Shown here: positions 38,893 to 49,317 of the stretch, one piece after another
Layout of the letters: the number at the start of each line of letters is the position of its first letter
How positions within the stretch are numbered: the stretch's first letter is position 1
From: Diplonema papillatum
Taxonomy: Eukaryota > Euglenozoa > Diplonemea > Diplonemida > Diplonemidae
Assembly (NCBI GenBank): GCA_030068145.1
Contig: JAPJBO010000156.1
Coordinates: forward strand, 62,001-126,000
Length of the DNA stretch: 64,000 nucleotides
Direction: 5' to 3'
Translations under genes and position numbers: made by a program
Notes under the pieces: model-generated
What the model was told of the DNA's origin: nothing
Database searches by the model: none
What the model saw: only the letters and a program-made list of their open reading frames with translations

Positions 38893-41385
38893 ATGAGGGT
38901 ATCGAAACGAAGCCCGGGCGAGGCGGCCGGCGGCAGCCCGGCGAAGCGCGCGCGTCCCGCGGCGAAGGTGCCGACGGGGCAGGTGCTGGGGGCGTGGCGG
39001 GCGGACTGGCGAGCGGGGCCCGGCGACGAGGAGATGGCGGTCGACGGCGGCCCGCCCCGCGCCGTGGCGCGGGCGGCGCTGCAGCGGCAGCAGGCCCGCG
39101 AGGCGGCGATCGCCGCGCGGTTCCTGACCGAGGTCATCGCCGCCGAAGGCGACGCCGCGACCGTCTTCGCCGACTTGGACACCAACCAAGACGGGGCCCT
39201 CACACTCACCGAACTCACCGCCGGGCTCGCACGGCTGGGCGTCACCGAGGCGCAGGAGGAAGCGAGGGCGATCGGGTCCTGCTACGACATCGACCGGAAC
39301 GACAAGATCGACCTCCACGAGTTCCAACGCATGCTCCTCGACTTCAACGCGAAGATCCAAACCCGGCTCGGCCACAAGATAAAAGCCCTGCCCGCCGCCC
39401 GCCGCGCGGCCGGCGCGATCCCCGACGAGCACCGCATCGGCCGCAAACCGCTCTCGCAGCCCGCCGCCCGCGCCCTATACTCGCACCTACGCGAGATCTG
39501 GGCGACCCCTTGGCTGGACGACGCGGCGCTGGCCGCGTGGGTTCGCGCCCTGCAGCCCGGCGCCGCCGCCGGCGCCGCGGCGGCGCCGTACTTCGCCGCC
39601 GCGGCCCAGGGCGACGCCACCGCCGCCGCCGCCGCGCTGGCGGCCGACCTCAACGTGCACGCGCAGGCGGTCCTGTTCCGCAAGCTCGGTACAGGGGCCG
39701 TACGCGACCGCCAGCGGGAGGCCACGATCGGGGTGTCGCTCGTCGCCGGCGTCCTCGAGTTCGCGCTGCGCTCGGGGAGCCGGCGGACCGTCTTCGAGCA
39801 CTTCGACGCGGACGGAGACCAGCGGCTGTCGGAGGCTGAGTTCGCGCGGATGCTTGGGGCCCTGCTGGGCGGCGCGCCCACCGCGCGGGACCTGGAGGCC
39901 GTCGGCCGCGCCTTCGACGGCGACCACGACGGGCACCTCGGCGTCGTCGAGTTCTTCGGGATGGTCCGCTTCGTCAACAAGAGCCTGCAGACCCGCTTCG
40001 GGGCCATCGCCGCGGCCTGCGCGCACGGCGCGCCCGCCCCGCCGCCGTCCCCGTTCTCGCACTCGCGGCCGTCCGTTGCCTTGCAGCTGACTATGCTCGT
40101 CGTCCTCAAGACGCTGTGGAAAGAGTTGTCCGTCGAAAGCGAGACCCACCCGGTGGCGACGCTGTTCAACTTGTTCGACGCGAACATGGACGGGCGGCTC
40201 ACGCCGGGAGAGGTGCACTCGGCCCTCTCCCGGGCGGCCCCCGGCTGCTCTGTTACGGCCGCGGAGATCGCTGCGCTCTGCTCGTACTACGACGCGAATC
40301 GGGACGGGACCATCGAGGGGGGCGAGTTCTGGCGGATGGTCCTCGACTTCAACGACCTCTTCCAGGTCGAGCTCGAGACGGTCCTGGGCGCGCCGGGCGC
40401 GGAGGCCGCGGCGGCGGCGCTGAAGAAGGCGGTCGTGCTGAACTACGGCGACGCGCCGCTGCCCGCGATGTTCGACGGCCTCGGCGCCGCCGGCCGCGGC
40501 GCGCTTTCGCTGCGCGAGCTGGCCGCCGGGCTGCACGCGTCGTTCGCGGCGGGGCCGCCGCCCCTCGTCGGGCGCGACAGCCACCGCCTCGCCGCCCTCA
40601 CCGCGCGAGACGTGGAGCTCGCGGTGCGCGAGGAGCTGCTGCCCGACTTCGGGGCCGGGCCCGTCGACTTCGCTGGCTTCGCCCGCGTCGTGGCCGGGTG
40701 GCACGAGCGGGCCGTCGGCGTGTTCCGCTCGAAGGTGGCGGCCGCGGGGCCGCCGGCGACGGCGGCGGCCGACAGACAGGCACGCATGCGCGCCGTGTTC
40801 CCGGCCGTCCTCGCGCTCTTCGAGGCGTTCCTCTCGCCAGCCGCGCCGCGGCTGGACGAGGTGTTCGCGCGAGGCGGCAACCCGGTGGCGATACCACTCG
40901 ACATCTTCGTCGGGTGCTGCAGAAGCTGCATCGGGGTGGCGCTGTCGTTCAACGAAGCGGCGTACCTCGCGGACACCGCGGGGATTGTTCACCTCTCGGA
41001 CCTGTCCGCTGGGCTCGCTGAAGTCATGGCGTGGGTGGAGGAGCGGTTTGCTTGGAACTTCGCGTCCTCCGAGCAGCAGCGCCGTGCTGTCTTATTGGAG
41101 GTCGCCCACTGGACCCGCGGCTTCGGGCCGAGCGACCGGTCCGCGCCGGCGATGGTCTCCCGCTTGAGCGCCCGCGGCGGCAGCGGCGGGTTGCTCGACG
41201 CGGAAGGCGTCGCGCAGGCCCTCCGGCGCCTCGGCCTTCGCTTCGTGCCGCCGGCGCAGCTGCAGGACCTGTTCACCAGGGGCAGGGGCGGCTTCCGGAG
41301 CAGCAAGCAACCCGCGCGGGCGTCCGACTTCCGCGATCTTCTCTTGGGGTTGCTGTCCGAAGCACTCGCGATGGAAGCCCAGTAG
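38893..41385 (+). CDS. six-EF-hand calcium-binding protein
   Basis: An 830-residue soluble protein. Canonical 12-residue EF loops occur as three pairs: DTNQDGALTLTE (about 95-106) with DIDRNDKIDLHE (132-143); DADGDQRLSEAE (304-315) with DGDHDGHLGVVE (342-353); DANMDGRLTPGE (429-440) with DANRDGTIEGGE (466-477). Most loops have acidic residues at positions 1, 3, 5 and 12, so calcium binding is likely; loop 2 lacks the usual Gly6. The regions between are Ala-rich and helical, and residues 480-830 keep EF-like spacing (LPDFGAGPVDFAGFARVV) but without good loops, suggesting degenerate hands. The basic N-terminus (GGSPAKRARPAAK) could be a nuclear signal. Probably a calcium sensor or scaffold; partner unknown. 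Confidence 0.88.
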   Translation: MRVSKRSPGEAAGGSPAKRARPAAKVPTGQVLGAWRADWRAGPGDEEMAVDGGPPRAVARAALQRQQAREAAIAARFLTEVIAAEGDAATVFADLDTNQDGALTLTELTAGLARLGVTEAQEEARAIGSCYDIDRNDKIDLHEFQRMLLDFNAKIQTRLGHKIKALPAARRAAGAIPDEHRIGRKPLSQPAARALYSHLREIWATPWLDDAALAAWVRALQPGAAAGAAAAPYFAAAAQGDATAAAAALAADLNVHAQAVLFRKLGTGAVRDRQREATIGVSLVAGVLEFALRSGSRRTVFEHFDADGDQRLSEAEFARMLGALLGGAPTARDLEAVGRAFDGDHDGHLGVVEFFGMVRFVNKSLQTRFGAIAAACAHGAPAPPPSPFSHSRPSVALQLTMLVVLKTLWKELSVESETHPVATLFNLFDANMDGRLTPGEVHSALSRAAPGCSVTAAEIAALCSYYDANRDGTIEGGEFWRMVLDFNDLFQVELETVLGAPGAEAAAAALKKAVVLNYGDAPLPAMFDGLGAAGRGALSLRELAAGLHASFAAGPPPLVGRDSHRLAALTARDVELAVREELLPDFGAGPVDFAGFARVVAGWHERAVGVFRSKVAAAGPPATAAADRQARMRAVFPAVLALFEAFLSPAAPRLDEVFARGGNPVAIPLDIFVGCCRSCIGVALSFNEAAYLADTAGIVHLSDLSAGLAEVMAWVEERFAWNFASSEQQRRAVLLEVAHWTRGFGPSDRSAPAMVSRLSARGGSGGLLDAEGVAQALRRLGLRFVPPAQLQDLFTRGRGGFRSSKQPARASDFRDLLLGLLSEALAMEAQ

Positions 41386-43031
41386 AAATCTTCGAGACCG
41401 GACGTCTCTGTGTTCTGTCGCCGCCGATGCTCGGGTTTGCATGCACTGCCATGCAATGCAAGTTCCGCCCCAGCTCGGGACGAGTACCGACTCGAATTGT
41501 GGTTGCTGTGCAGTACACGTAGGAGATGCTAGGTAGATGCTAGCGAGCCGCCGCCCTTTTGTTCCTTCGGGGAGGGGGCCGCCGTGTCTGAAGTCAGCTG
41601 CAACCCCTTCCAGACGGGAGTGGGGTTATCCAGGGTGCGTAAGAGAGTTTCATGACCCCTGATCAGGCAATTTGGGGCGATCTCCACACACGGGTGCCCA
41701 ACAGGTGGTTGCGACTGTGTCGGTGAGGTCCGCCTGCCTGTGCCCGCAGACCAGGATACCGAAAACGAGTAGCAGACGGGAGATACGCACTCGTTAACCA
41801 TTCAAAACATGTACACTGAGTAGTAACAGCTGCAAGCACGCACTTACAAGCACCCTTAGCAGCCCGGCTGCCTACATCGGCGCTATCACCACACCGTACG
41901 AGAGCCGCGACCCGCAGCGCGCTTCCGAAACGACTTATGCCGCCGTAGCATTAGGGGGAAGTAGTGAGTCCCTGCACTCTCTCTCTCTCTATCCGTCTGT
42001 AGTATCGTTTTACACCGTGACTTATCGAGTTCTTGAGGACTTCCTGATTCGTTACATCGTTTTCTTCCACCCACTCGCGTTCTGTTGTTGGCGTTCTGGA
42101 CTCAAGCACGAAAGCTACTCTGACGATAGCCCAGATTATAGTGAGGCAACGCCCCCTCTAGCCTCCTGCAGTCGAGTTGACAACAAGAGTTCACGTTTGC
42201 AGTCAAAAGCATTGCACTTCGCTATGATGAGGTAGTTGCGTCTGGTCAGCCTTATGAAGTTGACGATGGCGCACCTTTCACGACGCGCAGTCTTCCTTTC
42301 GAACAGAGCCCACCCGACACGAGCACCTTCCCTCCTATGACGTGGGCGGCAAAGACTGACTCCTCCAGGGCACCAGAACCCCCAGAAGCCCCACGGGAGA
42401 GAACGAACGCACAAATCACCAAGGATCCAAGACGCTGAAAAAGACGCTGTCCCCAAACGAAACGTTTTCGTTGACCGCACTAGCCCAAATCCTGGACGTG
42501 GATTCAGGTGGCAAATTTGGCAAATGATCATGATCAGAAGGTCCTACTTGGGCGGTTCAGTTTCCTCACACATTGCATGTGGCTAAAAATAAAACGCCGA
42601 AAACCATACATTTCTTCCCCCCCAACCTCTCCACCTCGCCCTGTGCCTCTGCGGATACGTCCCACAGACTCCAGGGCACCGCACCGGCTTTTTTTACGCA
42701 AGCAAACGAGCCCCGAACAGCGACCGATTCACTGGTCCGCGTCTGGTACAGCAGCTGTAAAAGGCCTTCATAGTTGAGGCTCAAATGCACAATTATCTGT
42801 AGCGATGGCCTGCATGAACTGGGTGACTACCTCTTCGAGAGTACCGTGTCGTGCCTTCATAGCAGTAGGGCCTGCTGTGTTGCAGCTCTTTGTATTATTG
42901 ATGAGATCTTTCGGAAGGCAGCATATACAACGCACCGCAGGGAACCATTGAAAAAGAAGAAAGTCCCACGCTCCGTGGCTTCAGGCTTGCGGGGCTCCCG
43001 CTGCCAGTTTGAACAAAGCAAGGATACCAAC
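41386..43031. other. intergenic spacer
   Basis: No gene seen. Contains a short (ct)n run near 41979-41991. An open frame runs from 42774 into the next gene, but its first 86 codons are unlike the rest and the ATG at 43032 has the better context. Confidence 0.5.
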
Positions 43032-43643
43032 ATGGCGTTGTCGCGGCATGTGCCGCTGCCGTGGCGGTACCCGCACCTTCAAGAGAAGAACACGGCCTAC
43101 CAAGTAACGCAGCTTCAACCTATGAGCCAGCTCCAGGCGCGCCGGCGGGTGAGAGTGCACCGCATACTGGGCACGTACGAATGGGACTTCACGAAGGCTG
43201 AGGTTGTGGCCACGCTGGCGTACATGCAGCGCACATCAGATCACCGAGTCGCCGACGTCAGGGCGACTGGCGTCGTGCAGGTGACCCAAAACCTGCTCGG
43301 GCGTATCCAGTCCACCCGCGACGCCGTCCGTGCCCGGATAGCGGTCCTCCGGCAAGCTGCGACCGACACCGGAGCCCCGCGGAAACGGGCCCGGCCCTCC
43401 CTCGACGCAGCCGCCCCCGGCGCTTCGTCTCCTGCAAAGCGGTCCAAACCAGCGATGCCAGCGTCCCCGCTGGCATCACCCGAGCAGCTTCCCTCGTCGC
43501 CCGTCGGCAGGCCAGCGACCCCAACGGAGCCCAACCGACTCCCGTCGCCTGACGCACTGCTACTCGGCGACTTCTCTTCACCGGATCCCTCGGAAGCATC
43601 CGATGACGACGATTTGCTAGGCTCCGAATCGGCGTCTGATTGA
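43032..43643 (+). CDS. unknown protein with basic N-terminal half and Ser/Pro/acidic tail
   Basis: 203 residues from ATG 43032 (accaacATGGCG). Residues 1-110 are well ordered in composition (PLPWRYPHLQEKNTAY, RVRVHRILGTYEWDFTKAEV, then a long amphipathic helix NLLGRIQSTRDAVRARIAVL). Residues 115-140 carry two basic clusters, RKRARPS and AKRSKPAM, resembling a bipartite nuclear signal. The tail is rich in Ser, Pro and Asp (SSPDPSEASDDDDLLGS) and likely disordered and phosphorylated. I do not recognise the family. A nuclear protein is plausible; this is inference from composition. Confidence 0.6.
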   Translation: MALSRHVPLPWRYPHLQEKNTAYQVTQLQPMSQLQARRRVRVHRILGTYEWDFTKAEVVATLAYMQRTSDHRVADVRATGVVQVTQNLLGRIQSTRDAVRARIAVLRQAATDTGAPRKRARPSLDAAAPGASSPAKRSKPAMPASPLASPEQLPSSPVGRPATPTEPNRLPSPDALLLGDFSSPDPSEASDDDDLLGSESASD

Positions 43644-43851
43644 CTTTTGGCGCAGGGTGGTGCCTGTTTCGAAGGGCCCCGTCGCGGTCCGTAGTCAGAA
43701 TCCAGGTCGCAGACGCTCGGCCGCAGTCAAAGATCTCCGGGGAAGCAGGTATTGAGCGGCGGTGCGCTGAGAGGAGGCTGCTTTTGGAAGATTGTGGACA
43801 CGGCACTGAATCAACCCGGATCCCGTCTTATTAGTACTAACTATCTTGCGG

Positions 43852-43883
43852 GTTGCACTTCGATGTATTGTGCAGACTAAAAA
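43852..43883 (+). repeat. conserved 40-base dispersed motif, copy 3
   Basis: tatcttgcgggttgc then gatgtattgtgcagacta; same order and strand as copies at 27769 and 31048. Confidence 0.6.
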
Positions 43884-44383
43884 GCAAAGAAATAAGTACG
43901 CTACCATCACGATCGGATACTAGTACGGACTTGTGTGCTGCTCGACCTGTGTTGCTTGTCCCAGATACTCGTCAGAATCCTACCTGAGTTCCCAGGACGT
44001 TGCCACCTGTTTGTGGAAAGACGACGGCTTTGTGTGTATTCTTCCTGCCACCGTGATCGAGTCCGGCAAATTCAGGCTGCCGCGTAGTTTGTCCTTCCCG
44101 TTTGGCTCCCATCCACGACGAAGGAAGGTACGCCACCTCCGCTTGCGAGGTGGGGAGTTCGTTCTTTCGTTCTTTCGGAGCTTGCGCGAGCCCCTGTGAG
44201 CCTCCCCGGAGACATGCCTACCACACTGTCCCACGTCTCAGTTAGTCAGGCTCACCTTTTCCCAAACTACAGACTAAGTCGCGACCGCCTCCTTGTGCTC
44301 GCCTATCTCGTCGGTGCGGGTTGGCTGGTTCGTGCCTCTTCTTCGTTGTGCCCATTGCTCAGTATTGGATACTGCGCCGAAGG

Positions 44384-44557
44384 ATCGACGTAGCCGCACC
44401 TTGCGCGCAAGTGTGATGGACCTTTCTTCGGAGGGGCTCACGCACTCAAAGATCGACATATACGCACCTTGCGCGCAGTAGCCTGGAACTAGTAGGATGG
44501 ACCTTTCTTCGGAGGGCTCACGCACTCAAAGTTCGACTTACACGCACCTTGCGCGCA
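44384..44557 (+). repeat. tandem repeat, about 80-bp unit, two and a half copies
   Basis: Units contain cgcaccttgcgcgca, gatggacctttcttcggagg and ctcacgcactcaaag. A related phrase (cctttctttccgg then gcgcactcaaaa) follows the minisatellite at 48600-48640. Confidence 0.75.
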
Positions 44558-45234
44558 TCTTGCTGTATTGTGCTGCGCTTTTTGAGCACGCCCTTACTTG
44601 CTTTTTAGGTAGGGTGCTTCGTGCAAACTCCCATACAACAACGCGGCCGAGCAAGAAGGCCTTTGCTTTCTGAAGTAACACGAAGCTCACGAAATACCGT
44701 TTCTCATTGTCGCGCTTTCGCGCAAATATGTTCGCGTTTTGCCATTTGCGGAAATCGTTTCAATATTACCGGTGAGCGATTGCTGGATCCGCCAGCTTGC
44801 GCTTGAGAGGTTCGCAAGCCCCCTTGTAGCCCTGTTGTTCGAGCTCATCCACGGAATCGCAACTGTTCAGTAGTAGCATCCGGTTCTTTGACTAAATGGC
44901 TACGGGGAGACCCGCAGCATATTGGAAGGACGTCGCCGAATGAGCACAGAGTATCCAAGGTTCAAGCAACAGAACCCAATACGGAATGACTACGACCTTT
45001 GTGTTTAGGTGCTCATTTCGTACAAAATACCCACTTTGCGAAAGCTTTGTAAGTAGTAGTGCGCACCTCCCCAAGTCAGTTCGTCTGCGGATCAACGAGC
45101 CCGCTACCTGCAGGTCACGTAACGGAATCGGAGGGTCCTGGAAGGGGAGTGGGGCGCGGAGGGAAGGATAAGCTTGGCCAGGGCAACGCGAACGACCGCC
45201 GAACCCGAAAAGAAGGCGCCTCTCCCCCTCTCTC

Positions 45235-46797
45235 ATGGCGAAGTCAAAGCACTCGAAGGAGCCGCAGCTCCTGGGCATCGATCGGGACAGTTTGGTTCTT
45301 GCATTCGCCGCCGGGTTGTTCGTGTTTTCGTGTCTCGTGTCCGAGTCGTACCTTGACGGGTACCGAGGCACGTTCCGCTCTGCAAACAGCGCACAATCCC
45401 TGGTTCTACCGATAGGCGCGAAGGTTGTAGTAGAGTCTGACTCCGCTTGGGTTCACGTGCTCGTCTCCGCATACCCCCACCTCGCATGGGACTCGAACAT
45501 GGAGACACTCTGCGGGACTGCGGGAGACGTCGTTGCCCTAGATTTTGAAGCGGGGCTGGTGAAGCTGCGGCACACAAACGGAATGCTGATGGCATGGCCA
45601 ATCGAAGCTACGAACATCAAGCCAAAGAGACCCCCCGCGGAGTTCGTTCTAACCGGTCGGAGAAGGGCTACGTATTATGTGGACAGGCTGGAAGCCGAGT
45701 TGTCGAAGAAAACCGGTAGACTGGCGTTCGTGCTGCGCACGTTGTCGATGGGTGAATGGGAACCGAGGCTGATTGAGGAGGGCCTCGTGTCTCTTCAGAA
45801 CGTAGTGTCCGCCACCGACGCGGACCGCGAGGCGCTGGGCGTCCACATCGTCGATTGGTCGAAGCTGCAGCTGGAGGCTCGCCGGGTGTTAAACCTTGGG
45901 GAGAACGCGCCGACCGCGTTCATCGCGAACCCGCCGGTCGCCAACCTGAAGGCGGCCTCGGCTCCTCCGCCGTCGGCGATCCGGGCCAAAACGGCGCTCG
46001 CAGCCCAGGCCGCCTCCAAAAAAAAGGCGAAGCATTTCGCCTCCATGCGACTGATCCACGTCCCCAAGGCAGGCGGGACCGCGTTCACAAGCGCCCTCCG
46101 CAGCATCCTAGGATGCTCCGTCGAGCCGTGCCTTGGCGACCCCAGTGAACACGAAGCGTGCGACGCGTTGCAGGGTTGCTACGGCCACGAACCGCTGCTG
46201 CCAGCGCACGTCGAAAGCAAGAAGAACGGCACCCTCGACTTCCTGGCGGTGAACGTCAGGGAGCCGGTCGCCCGGATCGTGTCCGCGTTCCACCACGGCC
46301 GCCGGGAGTGGCCCTGCTGCGGGTTGCCGATTCGCGCCGAATTTCGCGACCGTCTGTACAACGCGAAAGGGAAGCCGAATGCCTTCACGTTGACGACGTT
46401 CGCCGAAGCGCAGCCTACCAGGAACTGCATGACGAAGATGCTGGCCGGCTTGGAGTGCAAAGCGGACGTGGCGATCACCGAGCACCACTACTCCAAAGCC
46501 GTCGAGCGGTTGCAGCTGTTTGACGCCGTCTTCATCCTCGAGCACGTGCAGGCGTCGCTCGACCTGATGGCGTGCGTCACCGGGCATCCGTTGACGCAGC
46601 CGGCCCTGCAGCAAAAAGTGCGCGCCGGGACCTACACCGACATGGGCACACCCCGCGAGCGTCAGGCCATCACCAAAGCCAACGAATGGGACGCGCTGCT
46701 GTACGCAGCCTCGAAGCGCCGGTTCTGCGACCTGCACGCGGGCCACCGCTGCGAGTTCGAGCCTCCGAGCGGGCTTTGCACGGAAGAGTCGAGCTAA
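45235..46797 (+). CDS. type II membrane sulfotransferase (carbohydrate sulfotransferase-like)
   Basis: 520 residues. A short basic cytosolic N-terminus is followed by one membrane span at about residues 20-40 (SLVLAFAAGLFVFSCLVS), the topology of Golgi sulfotransferases. The lumenal part has the two PAPS-binding signatures: the 5'-phosphosulfate loop HVPKAGGTAFTS near residue 275 with its Lys, and the 3'-phosphate motif REPVARIVSAFHH near residue 343 with Arg and Ser. Paired cysteines around 295-315 and 360 suggest disulfides. The family moves sulfate from PAPS to sugars or tyrosines; substrate unknown. Residues 45-270 are an unusual N-terminal extension, partly Tudor/SH3-like in pattern (GDVVALDFEAGLVKLRHTNG), not typical of the family. 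The final codons (RCEFEPPSGLC) seed the minisatellite that follows. Confidence 0.85.
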   Translation: MAKSKHSKEPQLLGIDRDSLVLAFAAGLFVFSCLVSESYLDGYRGTFRSANSAQSLVLPIGAKVVVESDSAWVHVLVSAYPHLAWDSNMETLCGTAGDVVALDFEAGLVKLRHTNGMLMAWPIEATNIKPKRPPAEFVLTGRRRATYYVDRLEAELSKKTGRLAFVLRTLSMGEWEPRLIEEGLVSLQNVVSATDADREALGVHIVDWSKLQLEARRVLNLGENAPTAFIANPPVANLKAASAPPPSAIRAKTALAAQAASKKKAKHFASMRLIHVPKAGGTAFTSALRSILGCSVEPCLGDPSEHEACDALQGCYGHEPLLPAHVESKKNGTLDFLAVNVREPVARIVSAFHHGRREWPCCGLPIRAEFRDRLYNAKGKPNAFTLTTFAEAQPTRNCMTKMLAGLECKADVAITEHHYSKAVERLQLFDAVFILEHVQASLDLMACVTGHPLTQPALQQKVRAGTYTDMGTPRERQAITKANEWDALLYAASKRRFCDLHAGHRCEFEPPSGLCTEESS

Positions 46798-48594
46798 AAG
46801 GAAGTACATGCTGCGAGTTCGAGCCTCCGAGCCGACTTTGCGCGGAAGGGTCGAGCTAGACAGAAGTGCATGCTGCCGACCGGCTTTGCGCGGAAGAGTC
46901 GAGCTAGACAGAAGTACATGCTGCCGACCGTTTGCGCGGAAGAGTCGAGCTAGACAGAAGTGCATGCTGCCGAGCGGGCTTTGCGCGGAAGCGTCGAACA
47001 AGACAGAAGTGCGTGCTGCCGAGCGGGCTTTGCGCGGAAGAGTCGAGCTAGACAGAAGTACATGCCGCCGAGCGGGCTTTGCGCGGAAGAGTCGAGCTAG
47101 ACAGAAGTACATGCCGCCGAGCGGGCTTTGCGCGGAAGCGTCGAACAAGACAGAAGTACATGCTGCCGAGCGGGCTTTGCGCGGAAGAGTCGAGCTAGAC
47201 AGAAGTGCATGCTGCCGAGCGGGCTTTGCGCGGAAGCGTCGAACAAGACAGAAGTGCGTGCTGCCGAGCGGGCTTTGCGCGGAAGAGTCGAGCTAGACAG
47301 AAGTACATGCCGCCGAGCGGGCTTTGCGCGGAAGAGTCGAGCTAGACAGAAGTACATGCCGCCGAGCGGGCTTTGCGCGGAAGCGTCGAACTAGACAGAA
47401 GTGCATGCTGCCGAGCGGGCTTTGCGCGGAAGAGTCGAGCTAGACAGAAGTACATGCCGCCGAGCGGGCTTTGCGCGGAAGAGTCGAGCTAGACAGAAGT
47501 ACATGCCGCCGAGCGGGCTTTGCGCGGAAGAGTCGAGCTAGACAGAAGTACATGCCGCCGAGCGGGCTTTGCGCGGAAGAGTCGAGCTAGACAGAAGTAC
47601 ATGCCGCCGAGCGGGCTTTGCGCGGAAGAGTCGAGCTAGACAGAAGTACATGCCGCCGAGCGGGCTTTGCGCGGAAGAGTCGAGCTAGACAGAAGTACAT
47701 GCCGCCGAGCGGGCTTTGCGCGGAAGAGTCGAGCTAGACAGAAGTACATGCCGCCGAGCGGGCTTTGCGCGGAAGAGTCGAGCTAGACAGAAGTACATGC
47801 CGCCGAGCGGGCTTTGCGCGGAAGAGTCGAGCTAGACAGAAGTGCATGCCGCCGAGCGGGCTTTGCGCGGAAGAGTCGAGCTAGACAGAAGTACATGCCG
47901 CCGAGCGGGCTTTGCGCGGAAGAGTCGAGCTAGACAGAAGTACATGCCGCCGAGCGGGCTTTGCGCGGAAGAGTCGAGCTAGACAGAAGTACATGCCGCC
48001 GAGCGGGCTTTGCGCGGAAGAGTCGAGCTAGACAGAAGTACATGCCGCCGAGCGGGCTTTGCGCGGAAGAGTCGAGCTAGACAGAAGTACATGCCGCCGA
48101 GCGGGCTTTGCGCGGAAGAGTCGAGCTAGACAGAAGTACATGCCGCCGAGCGGGCTTTGCGCGGAAGAGTCGAGCTAGACAGAAGTACATGCCGCCGAGC
48201 GGGCTTTGCGCGGAAGAGTCGAGCTAGACAGAAGTACATGCCGCCGAGCGGGCTTTGCGCGGAAGAGTCGAGCTAGACAGAAGTACATGCCGCCGAGCGG
48301 GCTTTGCGCGGAAGAGTCGAGCTAGACAGAAGTACATGCCGCCGAGCGGGCTTTGCGCGGAAGAGTCGAGCTAGACAGAAGTGCATGCCGCCGAGCGGGC
48401 TTTGCGCGGAAGAGTCGAACAAGGACAGAAGTGCATATTGCCGAGCGGGCTTTGCGCGGAAGTGTCGAGCTAGACAGAAGTGCATGCTGCCGAGCGGGCT
48501 TTGCGCGGAAGAGTCGAGCTAGACAGAAGTGCATGCTGCGAGTTCGAGCCTCCGAGCGGGCGTTGCACGGAAGAGTCGAGCTAGACAGAAGTGC
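46746..48594 (+). repeat. 49-bp minisatellite derived from the end of the sulfotransferase gene
   Basis: About 37 copies of a 49-bp unit containing gccgagcgggctttgcgcgg and aagagtcgagctagacagaa. The first unit is the last 17 codons of the gene and includes its stop. The first two units and the last unit keep the longer ancestral form with gcgagttcgagcctcc; the units between have lost these bases. The middle (about 47420-48370) is almost perfectly homogeneous, while a variant (aagcgtcgaacaagacag) is scattered near the left side. Since 49 is not a multiple of three, frames rotate and the array is not coding. Confidence 0.97.
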
Positions 48595-49017
48595 CCGTGG
48601 GCCTTTCTTTCCGGAGAAGAGGAGCTCGCGCACTCAAAACCCTGGGGGGGCAACCGCAGGTGACCGCCGCCGCCACCTTGCGAGGCCGCGAACACCGCAG
48701 GCACAGGGGGCGCCTCCTTCGGGCGAAGAGCCTGGCGGCCCCCGCTGCTGAACCGCTTTTTGCTAACGAAGACCGTTTACCTTCGACGGGTTAGAAGGTT
48801 GCACCGGCCGCAAAGCCGCGTTGTTACCAACACACGTCGAACGCAAGAAACGGCACTCCCGAGTTCCTCGTCGGTGGACGTCGGGGTGTGGTCGAAAGCG
48901 ACCCAAATATTTTAGTCTTCAAAGAAACAAGGTGCTGACCACAGTGGTGGGAACTCCGAAGAAAAAATGAAGCAAGTGGGAAGGGAAGGTACGAATGGCA
49001 ACGAAGCAAGGTCTGCC
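48595..49017. other. spacer after the minisatellite
   Basis: No gene. Positions 48820-48870 hold a short relic similar to codons for PLLPAHVESKKNGTLDFLAV of the sulfotransferase (ttaccaacacacgtcgaacgcaagaaacggcactcc), suggesting a further decayed copy of that gene. Confidence 0.45.
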
Positions 49018-49255
49018 CACTCTAAATCAGCTCTCAGTTCACCTCGCGTCGCCAGTCTTACTTGGGCCGACATGCTTTGTGTGGGTTCTGATGAGCGATC
49101 ATCAAGGCAGAGGTGTGAAGTGGTCCACTACCACGAGCATTCTACGCAGCACCACTGCCTCCAATCGTTCGCTTAGCCTGGCGTACCTTCGCTTTCTGGT
49201 TCCAGCACTCCTGTAGTAAATTTTGGGGGGAAACTGGGGTCTTTCGCCCCATTAC
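49018..49255 (-). pseudogene. 28S rRNA fragment (antisense), domain II
   Basis: The reverse complement aligns in order with 63060-63320: gtaagactggcgacgcg, gctcatcag, aagcgaacgattggaggc and ggggcgaaagaccc. Diverged and internally shortened. It is not followed by a family gene but by the dispersed repeat at 49318. Confidence 0.75.
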
Positions 49256-49317
49256 ACCTGCGCTGCATCCAGCCCCTCCGGAAGTCTCACATATCGCTAC
49301 TGAATCAAAGTTCAAAA

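Larger units (their letters stand above)
43644..45234. other. intergenic spacer with a small tandem repeat
   Basis: No gene. The third copy of the 40-base motif lies at 43852-43883, about 210 bases after the stop of the unknown gene. A tandem repeat occupies 44384-44557. The last few hundred bases should hold the sulfotransferase promoter. Confidence 0.5.

Noticed and set aside
39487..40992. 501-codon minus-strand frame over the EF-hand gene
   Set aside because: Antisense shadow; the plus-strand frame has six EF loops.
46808..47296. Open frames within the 49-bp minisatellite
   Set aside because: The unit is not a multiple of three; frames are by-products of the repeat and carry no domain.
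46746..48594. CRISPR-like array
   Set aside because: The 49-bp units are contiguous without unique spacers, so it is a minisatellite, and the genome is eukaryotic.
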